Source of the DNA: Polytrichum commune | Taxonomy: Eukaryota > Streptophyta > Polytrichopsida > Polytrichales > Polytrichaceae | Assembly: GCA_950295325.1 (NCBI GenBank) | Contig: OX485803.1 | Span: 3,782,001 to 3,846,000, forward strand | DNA length: 64,000 bases | Reading direction: 5' to 3' | Part shown: piece after piece, positions 29,508 to 41,396 of the stretch | Position numbering within the stretch: the stretch's first letter is position 1 | How the letters are laid out: every line of letters starts with the position of its first letter | Position numbers and translations under genes: made by a program | The notes under the pieces: model-generated | Databases searched by the model: none | Told to the model about the DNA's origin: nothing | The model's input: the letters and a program-made list of their open reading frames with translations, nothing else

Positions 29508-29894
29508 GGGCTTGTTTACACGAAAGTCGTTAGGCCATGGTTCTGGAGAATTTTTGATTTCTCATTTGGTTGAGAGTGTCACGGGCCCCTGCTTTAGGTT
29601 TACATGAGCGTAGTTTTGGATCACAACCCAAAAGATCTTCAGTGGATGGAAAATCTACGTGGACACCTGTATGGCAAGTACGGGTAATGTTGACCGGAAT
29701 TGTAGTAACTTTTTCTGGAACGGCTCGTGGAGATAAGTCTGACGTGATTTATGGCAGGCATTTCAGTTTTGCATTGAGGGCTTGTGACCTCCAAAAGACT
29801 TTGGGCTAGAGTCCATGAACTTCTCTAGGATCTCATCCAGAAAGTGACGTATCCTGATCATTTTAAAACTAGTGTCTTTGGTGTAAACATGCCC
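29508..29894. mobile_element. Short TIR element next to the LINE
   Basis: The left end AGGGCTTGTTTACACGAAAG and the right end, inverted, AGGGCATGTTTACACCAAAG differ at two of 20 positions. The 387-bp interior has no transposase. I could not read a clean TSD. The GTTTACAC core resembles the repeat family at 44588-45162, so they may be distant relatives. Confidence 0.55.
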
Positions 29895-30641
29895 TTAGTT
29901 ATTGTGATGGGTTCATTTCAACTACTAATGTAGGGATTGGTGTATCCTCCTCGAACAATAAAGGTCTCTATGATATATGAATTTGCAATTAGCTATGCTG
30001 CACTTAAGCTTTCCTCCTTTTTCAGCCACAAATAGGAAGATTGTGGGGGAAAGGGGAGGAGTATCTGGGCTACTAGTATGTAAAGTCCAATAAAGAGAAT
30101 AAGGTTCAGGCAGGATTGCCAAATTTGAGCCTTCTGAAATTGGAAAGGCCCATGTGTGGAAGGATCTGTGCAATAAGTGGGAGAGCCTTGGCAAATCACA
30201 CTTCCCTTCTTGCCCTGGCCTTGATGCAACGCGAGTTTGAATGATGATGCGTGGTTGTCGATCTGCAAACAAATGAATCCAATTGGAGATTTGAACCCCT
30301 GTCTATTCCTCTCATTTGTCTACTAGATCTAACACAGTGATTTGAAATGAATGTCAATGCCCTCCGAGGATCGTCCATCTTTAATACTGCTACCAGTGTG
30401 TATGTTTGACAATTTTCGTTTGACGCCCAACTTCAAATCCAAAGTGTCACGTGACGTTTTCAAAAACAAAAATGAATGTCAATTGACATCTACATTTCAT
30501 TCTAAAATGTCACCTCAATTTCGGGTTACACGATATTTTAAAATTTTGGATATTTTGGATATTCAAAATACATTCCTGATTTATAACCAAAAAGAAAACT
30601 AGCAATCAAGCGTAAGCTTCCTTCGGTCTTGCATGTTTCCT

Positions 30642-31918
30642 TCAAATGTTGAAGATGGTAGCCCAATCTTCAACTTCAAGCCCATAAAGAGAGACCCGCA
30701 TAAGAGCATCAAGGGTCTTCAAGTTCAACCTATTGCGCAAGTGGCTTTTCATTGCGTTTTGTTTGGAATATCCTCTCTCAAAACTAGCTCTACTTGATGG
30801 AATGAGTATAACTTTCTGCCAAAGTTTCATAAGTTTAGGCCAATTTGTGTGTCATTCCAAATAGCTACCACATATGCACCAAGCCTCAAATATCCTTTTG
30901 TTCTCACACTCATGTCGAAGTGTTACCGTAAATTTTAGGATTTCTCCCTTACACATGTCATTTTCTTCTTCATTGTATTAAAACTTCAGCAATGTCCTTT
31001 CGAGCCACAATTCAGTATTTGTGATTCGGTCACTATCGTCGCTTGAATTATTACGAGGGCTGAAATTTTGGTTGCATTGAATATTAGGAGGTTTCGACAA
31101 TGATTATTCAAAGCATGATCAATTCTTTGCACATAAGATGCACCCAATAATATGCATTGTTATAGTTCATTGGGCCCATTAGTTGTCAATGTATGAATAG
31201 TCCAATCTCTTGTATTGTTTTCATAACTCAACGGAAGATTTCTTGCAAATTCCCTCAAGAAAATTCTCAGATTCTTACTTGTACAATCAAACATAGGTCC
31301 ATTTTTGGATTAAAAATGACGTGATAAAATTAAAATAGTGACATTGATGGTTGCACTAATAGTTTTGATATCAACCATATCATATTCAAATTTGATATTC
31401 AATTTATTCAAATTTTGTAAAACATCTACATGCAAGTTCAAGTAGAAATGAAATTAAAAAGAGCACATGATCTCATACCAATGCGGCTCTTCATCTCTGA
31501 ATAATTCCAATAACGCCGGCATGCATTGTCGTAAGTGGGTTATGACATTACCTTGAGAAAGCCACCATACTGCATGAATTTATAAAACCACTATATAATC
31601 TTCTTCAAATACATCCTTCAACAATTGTTTTAGCTCGTTGCATCGATTTGTACTACGGCCCACCCACTCATAAATTCTTTTGGCAAAACGAACCAACATT
31701 TGAAACTTTGGAAAAACTCTAGTTGTATCTCATGTAGCTAAAGTTTCATGATGCACAATGCAATGCACACTTATGAAAGTTGGAACCTCTGCACGCATTC
31801 TATCCAGTAGTCTTGTACGGTGTCCTGTCATACTAGAAGCCCGAGCAGTAGCTAAAGCTACTTGTTTGAGAGGCATCCAATGCATTTTCTCCAATAGTCC
31901 AACTACAATCTCATACAT
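30642..31918 (-). pseudogene. hAT transposase pseudogene (ZNF862-like type)
   Basis: Minus-strand blocks appear in the right order. 31918-31730 reads ASSMTGHRTRLLDRMRAEVP then ISVHCIVHH. 31590-31460 in another frame reads WWLSQGNVITHLRQCMPALL. 30830-30642 reads KLWQKVILIPSSRASFERGYSKQN..MKSHLRNRL..KTLDALMRVS, the C-terminal hAT dimerisation region. Such proteins combine an RNase-H-fold transposase with this C-terminal block, and many are domesticated or dead. Here frames are broken throughout. No TIRs were identified. Confidence 0.7.
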
Positions 31919-32049
31919 AGATTCTATTGTACCATCTCAAAGAGCCAAAAGCTCAATTTGTTTTATAACATGAGGTCCTATACACACTACCCAAAAAACT
32001 AGGGATTCCTTCAACATGATCCATTTGACACATTGTCATCTAAGACCTT

Positions 32050-34600
32050 CCAAATCCATCAAATATTTTAGGGTTAAAATGGTCAATTTGACACACATGT
32101 CACATAAATTGAGGTTTTAGCTTGCTAATGTACATGTCAACAACGTAATATTGAAATTATTTTTATAGTCTACTAAAATATGTGGGTATTTCTTTGTTCA
32201 CTTCTTAGTGAAGCACAGTGGTACTTGCCAAGGCTTGTAGTTATGAACGAACACCAAAAAGACATGTGTATGAGGCATGTATGATGAGATTGGACTACAT
32301 GCTTGAAATGACTAAAGATTTGAATGACTATTAGATGTAAAATATGCAAACTTGATTTGATTTCCTTTGTTAATCAAACACCGATAATTGAGCATTTTGT
32401 GGTAAGAATGGATCTAAAATGAACATTGACTAAAAAAACCACATTTGTGAATTGTTTTTGACCATGTGCTTACAGTTTATTATCTACTCTACACTCAAAA
32501 GTCAACGCAAGGGGGGGACCTAGATATTCATTTAAAGAACTATTGGGGAACCATCACTCATGCACTAAATTTGAGAATCATAACAACATCAAGGAAGGTC
32601 CAATTTTGAATATGATTTGTGTTGAAGCTTTATCATAGATTTGCCAGTGCAATAGAGCCTATCAATGCTTCATTATGGTTTGTACAAGATGGAGAACATG
32701 AATAACTAACCGAACCTACAATTGTCAACACCCGCACACCTTAGAGCTCCACCGTAAGCCCTACACGGGTTGGAGGCTTCAAATGCTTCAGATCCCTCAT
32801 ATTCCAACCTTCGCAGTATTTGAGGACAACTTGATAAAATGTGTACCTATGTAAATGACAGATTGTGGGCATCCTAGTTAGCATCAACTCATAACTAGTC
32901 CACACATATTGATATGGGTTACCAATGAACGGTTTCTACCAACATTGATTATATCCAATGGTTCTCACTGACCAAATTGGAGCTAAATGTGACCCATGCT
33001 TGTAGGAGCCGTTCATTGGTGGCCCACACCAGTAAGTGTAAGTGGGCTATCACCTTGTGAATTGTGGTGATCTACTGGAGAGTGATCATTAAATTATGGA
33101 TTCATATGTCTGTAATTGCCAGATTGCACCTCTCATTTATTAAGGCCCAACAAATTGAAACCTAAATTAGACACTATTTTGTACAAGGCTCCAAACTTCA
33201 ATCTAATTAAGTGACTGCTCATGCAGACACATGCCATGGCCCATGCATGTGTTTCATGTCCTTGAAAGGAAATCTCGGTGTCTATGCCAACTTTTGTGAG
33301 AAGAACATACTCCTCTGGTAAGATGAATTCACGGAAGTGCAAACTCAATTTCATGATTTTAGAAACCAATTTAGCAATAGGTTCTACCAATTTCATTGGA
33401 ATCATGAATGAAGTTCACTATACAGATAATCAATCTAACATGAACTTTCAACCAATTTCACTACATGTTGTGAACGGTTTCATGATTTGGTACCCTTCTC
33501 ACAACTGCACTTCATCAATTCCATGAACTGCATAACTTCATTTCACAATGAATGTGTATACCATGTATAAGATTCTCCTAATCGCTCCCCATGACTAGCT
33601 CTACCAAAAGTTTGATTTATGGGGATTGACTTCTCTTATCCAACATTAGGCCATGTCTGCAATGATAACTTGTACATCATCATGAATGTGACCTATTAAT
33701 CTCAAATTAGTATTCTGACACTCTCAAATCCACGAGATTGCGCACTCCAACTATATTGGGTTTGTGTTGTGCTTCGATGTAGAATTATCGAAGACCATAG
33801 AAGAACCAACATTGTTTGCTTCCGGCTTTGAGATATTGTAATGAAAGACCAAAGAGAATTTGATGTCAAGGCTAGAGGCTTCCAAGTAAACACAAAACAA
33901 AGAGGAACCAATGAACAACGTGAAGGCAAAGAATGCGAATCGAGGAGGCGGGAAGTTGAGAACATGAAAACTATAGAGTGCGAAAATATTTATGAAATTG
34001 GTTTGCAAGATTCATGAAGTTGCTAGAGGTAAAGGTCCACTATCATGAACTTGACGTGTGCTACATGTCAAGTCGGTTTAGAAGACTCATGAACTAATTT
34101 AGAAGGTTCATGAAATTGGTAAAATACTCCACTAACATTGGTTGGAATGTTCGTGAACTACCTTGGAACCTTCATTTGTGAAGTCATCTTACCAAATGAG
34201 TAATTAAAGAGGTTCCTGATTGGAATCTCGTGTCTAAGCTTATAACCTATTAAAATTTGCCACTCCCCCAAGCTAGAGCTCTGGCACTTGCAACAAAACC
34301 AACACACTTTAGCATAGGTATAATATGGTTGGGGCGAACCAACCCCTACACCGGTTCCTTGGAGACAAGGGTTTTGGCATCCAACAAGGAACGAATGTGT
34401 GGGTTGGTTTGCTCAAATTGGTATAATATGAGTGACCCTTTCAAGTGACTTGTGAGTGCACATATTCGAAGTATGTTGTACCCTTGAATCCAATGATTAT
34501 CGATTTCTACAAATAAGAAACCTAGCAAAAAGAGATGTTAATTTGATGACTTGAGCGTGGATTATACAACAACAAACTAGCAATCCCCCAAGCACATAAC
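32050..34600. other. Intergenic, no recognised gene
   Basis: Only short frames occur (such as 33133-33405 minus) and none has a recognisable domain. At 33390-34160 TTCATGAA-type words recur often, but I could not define a repeat unit. Confidence 0.45.
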
Positions 34601-34611
34601 ATTATTGAGCA

Positions 34612-34743
34612 GTGTGCATTCGTTCATGTGGACCCTAAGAATATAACTATGGGATGCCGTAGCTAGTGCACATTTAGACTGGATTTGCACTAGTTGCGGC
34701 ATCCATGGTTATATTCTTGGGACCCATATGAACAAACACACAC
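34612..34743. repeat. Foldback hairpin (~58-bp arms, 15-nt loop)
   Basis: Arm 34612-34670 pairs with 34686-34743. Conserved paired words are TTCATGTGGACCCTAAGAAT with ATTCTTGGGACCCATATGAA, ATATAACTATGGGATGCCG with CGGCATCCATGGTTATAT, and CTAGTGCA with TGCACTAG. Mismatches are scattered and the loop is short. It could be a foldback MITE or a miRNA/siRNA-type precursor. Confidence 0.75.
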
Positions 34744-34749
34744 TACTTG

Positions 34750-35900
34750 ATGATGTCACGCAAGAGCATGCAAGAAAGTTTGTGGATTAGGGAGTTAGTA
34801 TCACAATTAGGGTAGAGGGTGCTAAATCCTTTCCCCTTCTGAAAATTGCATCTATAAACTATGCACGCCTCCTAGACCTATAACTGAGCAAACTTTAGCC
34901 GCCTTTTTGCGTTTTGGGAGAAAATTGGAGTGTTTGTTTGGGGCAAAAGCGGAGGCAATTTGGGAGGAGTGTCGGGACATTATTGGACAAAAGCTAGGAT
35001 GGACTACTTATGTGTTTTATTGGCAATTTAAGTAGGATTAATATAAGGTTTCTGAAATTGAATGAAGCGGGGTTGATTTTGGGCCCAAAAATGGATGCGG
35101 TTGGGAGTCTTGTCCGGTGGGAAAAGTGATGGTTAGGGGGGGATTCAGGTAGCTAGGGGTAAGTCACTTAGAATATGACTAGTATACTCCTATCTTGTGG
35201 GTTTTTTTTTTTTTTTTAAAAAATCCCCTACCATCTTTAAGCCAAGTGGTAAGCCAACCATGAAACCCACTAATCCACGGGGGCTCCAGAAATAAGCTAA
35301 AATTGATCAACTTGATCAAAGTCGATTGCAAAAAATAATTGTAACATGGATGGATGAGAGGAATCACTAGTATGCAACAATCCCCTCTCGTTAAAAAAAA
35401 AACCATGACAACTTGGGGGTTTTGTCACGTCTAGGTAAACCCCAAACATTGTGAATTAAAGGGCCCTTATAAACAAAGACTTCCCCTATAGATTAAAGGC
35501 CAACTCAACTCATTCCAATGAAATCTCCCTATAGTCTTTCAATTTACAGAGTCATGGCATCATCTAGATTCACTTATTTAAAAGCTACGATAATTCGCTA
35601 CGAGGTGATGTAGAGACTGCAAATCTATGTAACAATATGTAAGGCACCGCATGTTTAGACAGACCGAGTTCATTACTAAGTTAGACTGTTGTGTGCTTGA
35701 ACCCTAGTAGGTGAGCCTTGCGCCAGCTGATTTCATGGCTCGAGAAGAGGAGTTGGCAATCATAGTGGTTGCAGGTCTGTGCAGGTCCAGCCTTCCTTAT
35801 CAAGCATCCTGTGACCACTGACAGAAGTAAGTATTGAAGTGTACTCTGGAAAATCATGGGATGCCTTCTGGTCCATGAGTTTCGGCCGCCAACCAGTAGG
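34750..35900. other. Intergenic, no recognised gene
   Basis: There is a T-run (35203-35217) and a decayed Mutator-MITE-like word CCCCTATAGATTAAAGGCC near 35484. Nothing else could be assigned. Confidence 0.4.
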
Positions 35901-35910
35901 ATTGTGGGGC

Positions 35911-36512
35911 CTAGAACACACACTTGTCATTTGACACATACACTGGCCACACCAAGATGTCCAGTCAGCTCGACCGGTGTGGACCCTCCCCCCCCTGGAT
36001 CATGGGCTGGCCATCCATGCGCCCATTCATGGCACTGGGGACACCGTCCCAAAGGCTCTTGACCAGATGGATGCAGAGGGGGAGCCCGCCATCCAACCAT
36101 CTATGGGTCTTTGGGACGGTGTCCCTAATGCCCTAGATGGGCACCTAGATGATTGGCCCATGATCCTGGGTGTTCCGTACCGGCAAGGCTAGCTGGGCCT
36201 CGGCTGGACCCCCCGGTGTGACCAGTGTAGCATGACCCCATTTATATGTGTCGAATCCAATTTAGGATGGTCCAAGACGACCCTAGATGGTCGAAGATGG
36301 TCCTAAACTACCGGAGGATAGTGGAGTGGTTGGCGGTTCGATTGCCGGCCATGAAATCGTCTCTCTACTTGACGGAAGATTAGCCAGGAGGTCAAGTGCC
36401 TCTTGTGTTCAAAACATAAATAAAATAATAATGAATAAGTAAAGTTTATGAAATTGTAGATTGGACTTGACATTCGTAAATCGGGTCATGTCAAATGGCA
36501 AGTGTGTTCTAG
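35911..36512. mobile_element. ~0.6-kb TIR/foldback element
   Basis: The left end CCTAGAACACACACTTGTCA and the right end, inverted, CCTAGAACACACTTGCCATT are inverted repeats of ~28 bp. An internal 17-bp perfect inverted repeat, GGGACACCGTCCCAAAG (36038-36054) and its complement (36109-36125), adds a second fold. The TSD is not clear. G+C content is high compared with the flanks, and there is no transposase. Confidence 0.55.
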
Positions 36513-36654
36513 GACCGTATTTTTTGCCAGTGCTAGTAGGATCTTTGGGCCTCAAAGAACGTACTATTTGAGCTACACTTGACATGTTTTGGTCATTCCC
36601 ACAACTGTTGGATGGATTGGCACCACTAACACAATCGGTGAAAATTTTGTGGTC

Positions 36655-36836
36655 GGAAGTCGTGTCGCAATTTTGTGGTAAAAATCTTCAGTATAAATAC
36701 ACGACTCCATTTTCTAGGATGTTGTTAGTACATCTACATAATTTTTTTTCTTCTCTCTATAAATTTCTTGCATAAAGGGAGTTTCATTTCATAGTGACCC
36801 ATGCATGTCATTTAGGTTTCCAATGAAGAGTCCACC
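36655..36836 (-). repeat. Fragment of the GTGGACTCTTCAT hAT-like family
   Basis: The right edge ATGAAGAGTCCACCCCCA and the adjoining TGACCCATGCATGTCATTTAGG are the inverse of the left ends at 54019 and 61681. The other end of this copy is not identified. Confidence 0.5.
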
Positions 36837-37270
36837 CCCAAAGATTTGCCTTGCCTAAATGGCTCATTTCTTGAAACAACCATGGGAATTTATGTAGGTT
36901 GCATATGAATATGTTATTGTTGAAAAAAACTTATGTAAAATTGTTATAGTTTTTCATGTCCATGAATATTTTTTTAAAGTTTCCAAGATATTTAACATGC
37001 CTTGAAGTATATATTAGGCTTTTACTTTTTGTTATTACCTTAGGCTTTGCAAACCTAAAAGAGTTGCGGGAACACATGACTAGGAGCTTACAAAGTGATC
37101 ATATATGTGTATGCAATTCAAAACGACCACATGTTTTGACACAAATTTGTGAAAAATACCATGTTCTTGAGCCATATCACTAGGGTGTAAAAGTGAATGC
37201 CCAAATGGTCCTTTCAAATGACATGAAGTTGGTTTGTGTAAAAGCCAAGAATTAATATTTATGTTTATTC

Positions 37271-37581
37271 CTCGGGGGGTTCACTCCCTCTTATATTTTG
37301 CATACACGTGCGTTCGGGACCTATTTATTGGGGGGCTATTTACCTTGCAGAAAATATTGTAAGGTATGGTATTTTTCAAAATAAAGGTGTGATGGTATTT
37401 TACATGTAATCCTTTTTCACTATTTATATGTGATGGTATTTTACATGAAATCCTTTTTCATTATTTTAAAACCCCCTATATTATATGTAATTTTTTTACA
37501 AAATTTATCTACAATGAATATATTAGACCCTATTTTTTATCGCACGTTGTTCTACGATTTTTCGCCAGTGAACCCCCCGAG
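37271..37581. mobile_element. hAT-like MITE with perfect TIR and 8-bp TSD
   Basis: The 311-bp element has perfect 15-bp TIRs CTCGGGGGGTTCACT and an exact 8-bp TSD GTTTATTC (37263-37270 and 37582-37589). Subterminal GGGGGGCTATTTACC and TTTTTTATCGCACG...CGCCAGTG match the longer element at 7233-8545. The interior has two tandem copies of GTGATGGTATTTTACATG. It is likely a deletion derivative mobilised in trans. Confidence 0.92.
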
Positions 37582-37589
37582 GTTTATTC

Positions 37590-38685
37590 AGACAAACCAC
37601 TAGTCCAAAAGTAATAAGGGATGCACTTGTGGGGACAAAAAAATCAAATGACAATAGTAAAAGCAATAACAATAACAACCACAACTTTGAATGTTTGTAT
37701 TCCATGTTTCCCAACCACCATATTTGTGTGGTTTTGCAATCTAGTGCACATCATCTTGGCTAATGAAAATTTCCAAAATCATGCATAAATCTAAATATAT
37801 TTAAATCCTAGTTCAAGCATGTTTTAGACACCATAATCCTTCTAGTGAATTTATAGGACATAAAAATATGAAGCTTCTTACATCTCTTGGAGCCAAACCA
37901 CGAGTCACTCAAACCTCACTTTGATCAAATAGTCCCAAACCATGAATTTATGAGAATTAACACAAAGTCATCCAAGTTTTCTTGATGCTCAAATTATCAT
38001 ACACAAAGAGTGGTGTCAGGCTTTCAAAAACAATCTTTCTAGCTTGTCCTACTAGGATGGGCCAGCGACGAAGGTTGAACAATTGCAGCAAGTGGACTGT
38101 ATACAGTGTGCCTGTGGCCCTCACTAATACTCCTCCACAAAATATTAATGGCCGCATGCCAAAGGCTCTTTGTAGGGCCAAAGGGCTTTAGCAAGCGCTC
38201 TTTGTAGGCAAGGCTTTAGCTCTCTCTCTTTGTTGGGCTTTGACCATGTCCTATACGGACGGTCGGGCGCAACTTGGTGATAATCAATAGAAGGCCGCCT
38301 ATTAATTAAAATTAATTAAGACAATGGCATAGAGTAATTCTTGTCGGAACTTTTAAATAATGGGAATCCGCTTTTGGATTGGGGATTAACGTGGACTCCT
38401 GATGAACCGAAGAGGGCCAAGCTAGCCTTGCATAAGCCGATCCAGGATTTAGGATAGCGGCTTTCATACAAATATCCTATTCTAGATCCTATGATTCTCT
38501 CAAAATTTGAGAAGTGGGAAATGGAGGTCCCAAAATTCTTCACCAACTTTCAAAATAGGCTCCGATCCATGATGAGCTAACGAGCTCTTAATCAAAAGTT
38601 TTCTAAAAGGAAGGACAAAATCCATGGTTTCGTCCCTCTTTTGGGGACTTCATAGAGAATTCTACTCTATATCACAATGGCTTGA
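37590..38685. other. Intergenic, no recognised gene
   Basis: A+T-rich sequence with short unrelated frames only. Tandem GGCTTTAGC/TCTTTGT words occur near 38165-38235. Confidence 0.4.
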
Positions 38686-38690
38686 ACTTA

Positions 38691-39073
38691 GGGGTTGTTT
38701 ACACCATGGACCATGAAGTAGTCTCAAGGCCCTGCAAGATATGTAATTGGTTGTTGAAGTCGTCTTGGGACCACTTCGATTTAGGGCCGGTATACACTAT
38801 GGACCATGAAGTTGTCCCAGGGCAATGTAAGATCGTTGATTGGTTGCTGAACTCGTCCCGGGACAACTTCGGTTTACACTAGAGAAAAAATGCTAGAGGG
38901 ACCATGGAGGTTGAGGTCTCCAAAATATAAAATTTTAAACCTAATAAATGCACTGACATGATCCAACGGGTTTTGCGTTGAGAGAGGCAAGAAAGGTGGT
39001 CTGGTAGGAAACGACAAGGGCCCATGACAAAGAAATGCCATTTTAATAAACTTTGAATGAATTTTTTTTGGGG
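38691..39073 (+). repeat. GTTTACACCATGG repeat family, 5' half with duplicated end
   Basis: The terminal block (GGGGTTGTTTACACCATGGA ... GGGACCACTTCG) is present twice in tandem (38691-38782 and 38787-38875). It is followed by the internal AGAGGGACCATGGAGGTTGA and ATCCAACGGGTTTTGCG boxes shared with 42995-43140 and 49080-49215. It stops just before the MITE at 39096. Confidence 0.65.
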
Positions 39074-39095
39074 ATTGTGTGTGATATGGCAGCTG

Positions 39096-39504
39096 CACGG
39101 GTAGATCACTCCATTGTCAAGTTGAACACCACGTGCGGCCAAAAAAAATCTTCTTTTGGTAAGTTGCACCACCAAAATGGGTCAAAATTTTATCAAATGT
39201 TTTTCATGAGTAGATATACATAGTACCTATGATATAGTTAAAAGTGGTAACTAAATTTGATGATTTGTTTTTTTCATAAAACATACCATTTCTAACTATA
39301 ATGACACAGAATTGAACTAAAACAATTACTAAAAAAAATAAAGATGACTAATTTTTCAAAAAAGTATACAAAAGATACTATCAATGGTTATGTATATGTA
39401 GAAAAAATATCATAAATTTTAAAATTATATATGGCATGTAATATAGGGGTAGCAAACTTTGTCCGCACGTGGTGTCAACTTGACAATGAAGTGACCTCCC
39501 CGTG
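39096..39504. mobile_element. hAT MITE with long TIR and 8-bp TSD
   Basis: The 409-bp element starts CACGGGTAGATCACT and ends CCTCCCCGTG. The first ~43 bases are repeated inverted at the right end (GTTGAACACCACGTGCGG with CCGCACGTGGTGTCAAC). The perfect 8-bp TSD is GGCAGCTG (39088-39095 and 39505-39512). CA...TG termini plus an 8-bp TSD identify a hAT-type non-autonomous element. A longer relative lies at 56723-57552. Confidence 0.93.
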
Positions 39505-39512
39505 GGCAGCTG

Positions 39513-41390
39513 CCATTCATTACAGAAAAACGATATAGTTCCAAAAACAAATATAATGGTATAATTTGAAAAACCAGTATAACATCTAAATCCCAAAAAA
39601 TAGGAAGACGTTAAATCAACTAAAATCAGTAAAACATTAAATGGATAGTAAAATGGTAAAATAAGAAAATTAAATAAAATTGAAAAAGTAGAACGTTAAA
39701 TTAAATTAAATTAAATTAGTACAACATTAAAGAATAATAAATACCATGAAGACAATAAAAATACAAATCACAATAAAAAATAAAACGTGAAATGAACTAA
39801 AATTTGTATATAAGGTTGTTGCATACAACATGCTCTCATTTCTCTTGTCAAGCTATTGTGGCATTGTGTAGTAGTCTAAATTTTTTTTTTGCAAGAATAG
39901 AGGATATATCACAGATGAAGAGTCACGTATAGAGTCACAAGGAGAGTGATCACATAATTCGTAAGATAGAAGATATGAAAATTTAATTTTTAAGGAGTAA
40001 ACTTCATCAATTTTGGAAATGTCGCATGATCCTAATCTGCTCCCTTAACCTTCTAGTGTATTTGAACATCCACCAATGTTCAATTTTTTAAAAGGTCAAC
40101 AAATGAATGAGCAACCTGAAGTAGTACGAACAACAAGAGCAATAATAATAATAACAACAGGAGCAACAACAACAATGAAAGCAATGCCAACATCAACAAC
40201 AAAATTTGTTCCCGATAATAAGAGAAGAAAAATAACAAAAGAATGACCGAAGAAGATAAAGAAGACGAAGAATGACATTATTGAAGTTGGTGAATCCAAA
40301 GACGAGGATGAAGAAGATACGGCGAGAATAAAATTGAGAAATTTTGAGGTACATCATCTCATTGCTATCCGAGGTGAGAGGGACAAAGATTCTACAAAAA
40401 CTGCAATTAAACAAAGTTTTTTTTCTTCAAAATAAACTACCTTTCAAATTTTTACATAAAAGGTAAATTAAATGCGGAAGTATCAGAGCATATGTGGACC
40501 GTATAATGAGATTGTAGAAGGCATTGAATTCGGATTCTCCCATATTCAGGGTCACGTACATGTAAGATTTCGAACCTTCAACCTATCCAATCTAATCTAA
40601 AATTTCACCGGTCCGACCGTTTAACCATTAATACCTTACACCTATTTCATTCAATATGATTTAGAATATCTATATTATGTGATTATTCTTTAATTATTAT
40701 ATTCAAAATTTAACATTATTTTTACAGACCACTATTATTGTTATGTTTCATGTATGTTTTTAAAAGCTTTTGATGTCATGTGCAAGTGTAAACACTTAGA
40801 TTAAATTGCACATTCTCTTAGTAGCTACAATAAAAGGTTTCAATTGTTCCTAGTTGTCTTGTAAAAATAAATATAAAAATATTTTAAAAGAATACATATT
40901 TGATAAGAGGGCAAATGAAGTTTTTGAATCAGATTGAGTGCAAAAATATAAATGGTTTAAAAAAAATGGACGAATGGCATGGGAGTAGAGCAAGTATTCA
41001 AAATTAGAATCCAATAAGTATAATGGAATCATTTGAAGACGATGTTATTCCATCTCCACCTATTTCCTATCAAACAATATTAGTTCTTATACTAACAACA
41101 TGTGGATCAAAAGACAAAAAAAAATCAAGAAAAAATCAAAAATTTATTAGCACATGTTGTCGGCAATTATGGAGCTATTCTTGCATCATTTCAAAAATCT
41201 AGTAATGTCCTAAAAAACATGAATAGAAAGTTTGTTGCTCTCTTAGATAAATTTTAGTTACAACTTTATTGTATCACTACCACCATCGCTATCCATATGT
41301 AGTATACTAGATCTATACCATATTTTGCAATGTCATAGACTTTATACTAGTATATTATGCATAACTATAGCTTCTCTAAGAATGTCATTT
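39513..41390. other. A+T-rich intergenic stretch
   Basis: There are (AAC)n/(AAT)n-like runs at about 40130-40200 and GA-rich words near 40240-40330. Open frames on the minus strand there are low-complexity. No gene was recognised. Confidence 0.45.
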
Positions 41391-41396
41391 GCTTTA

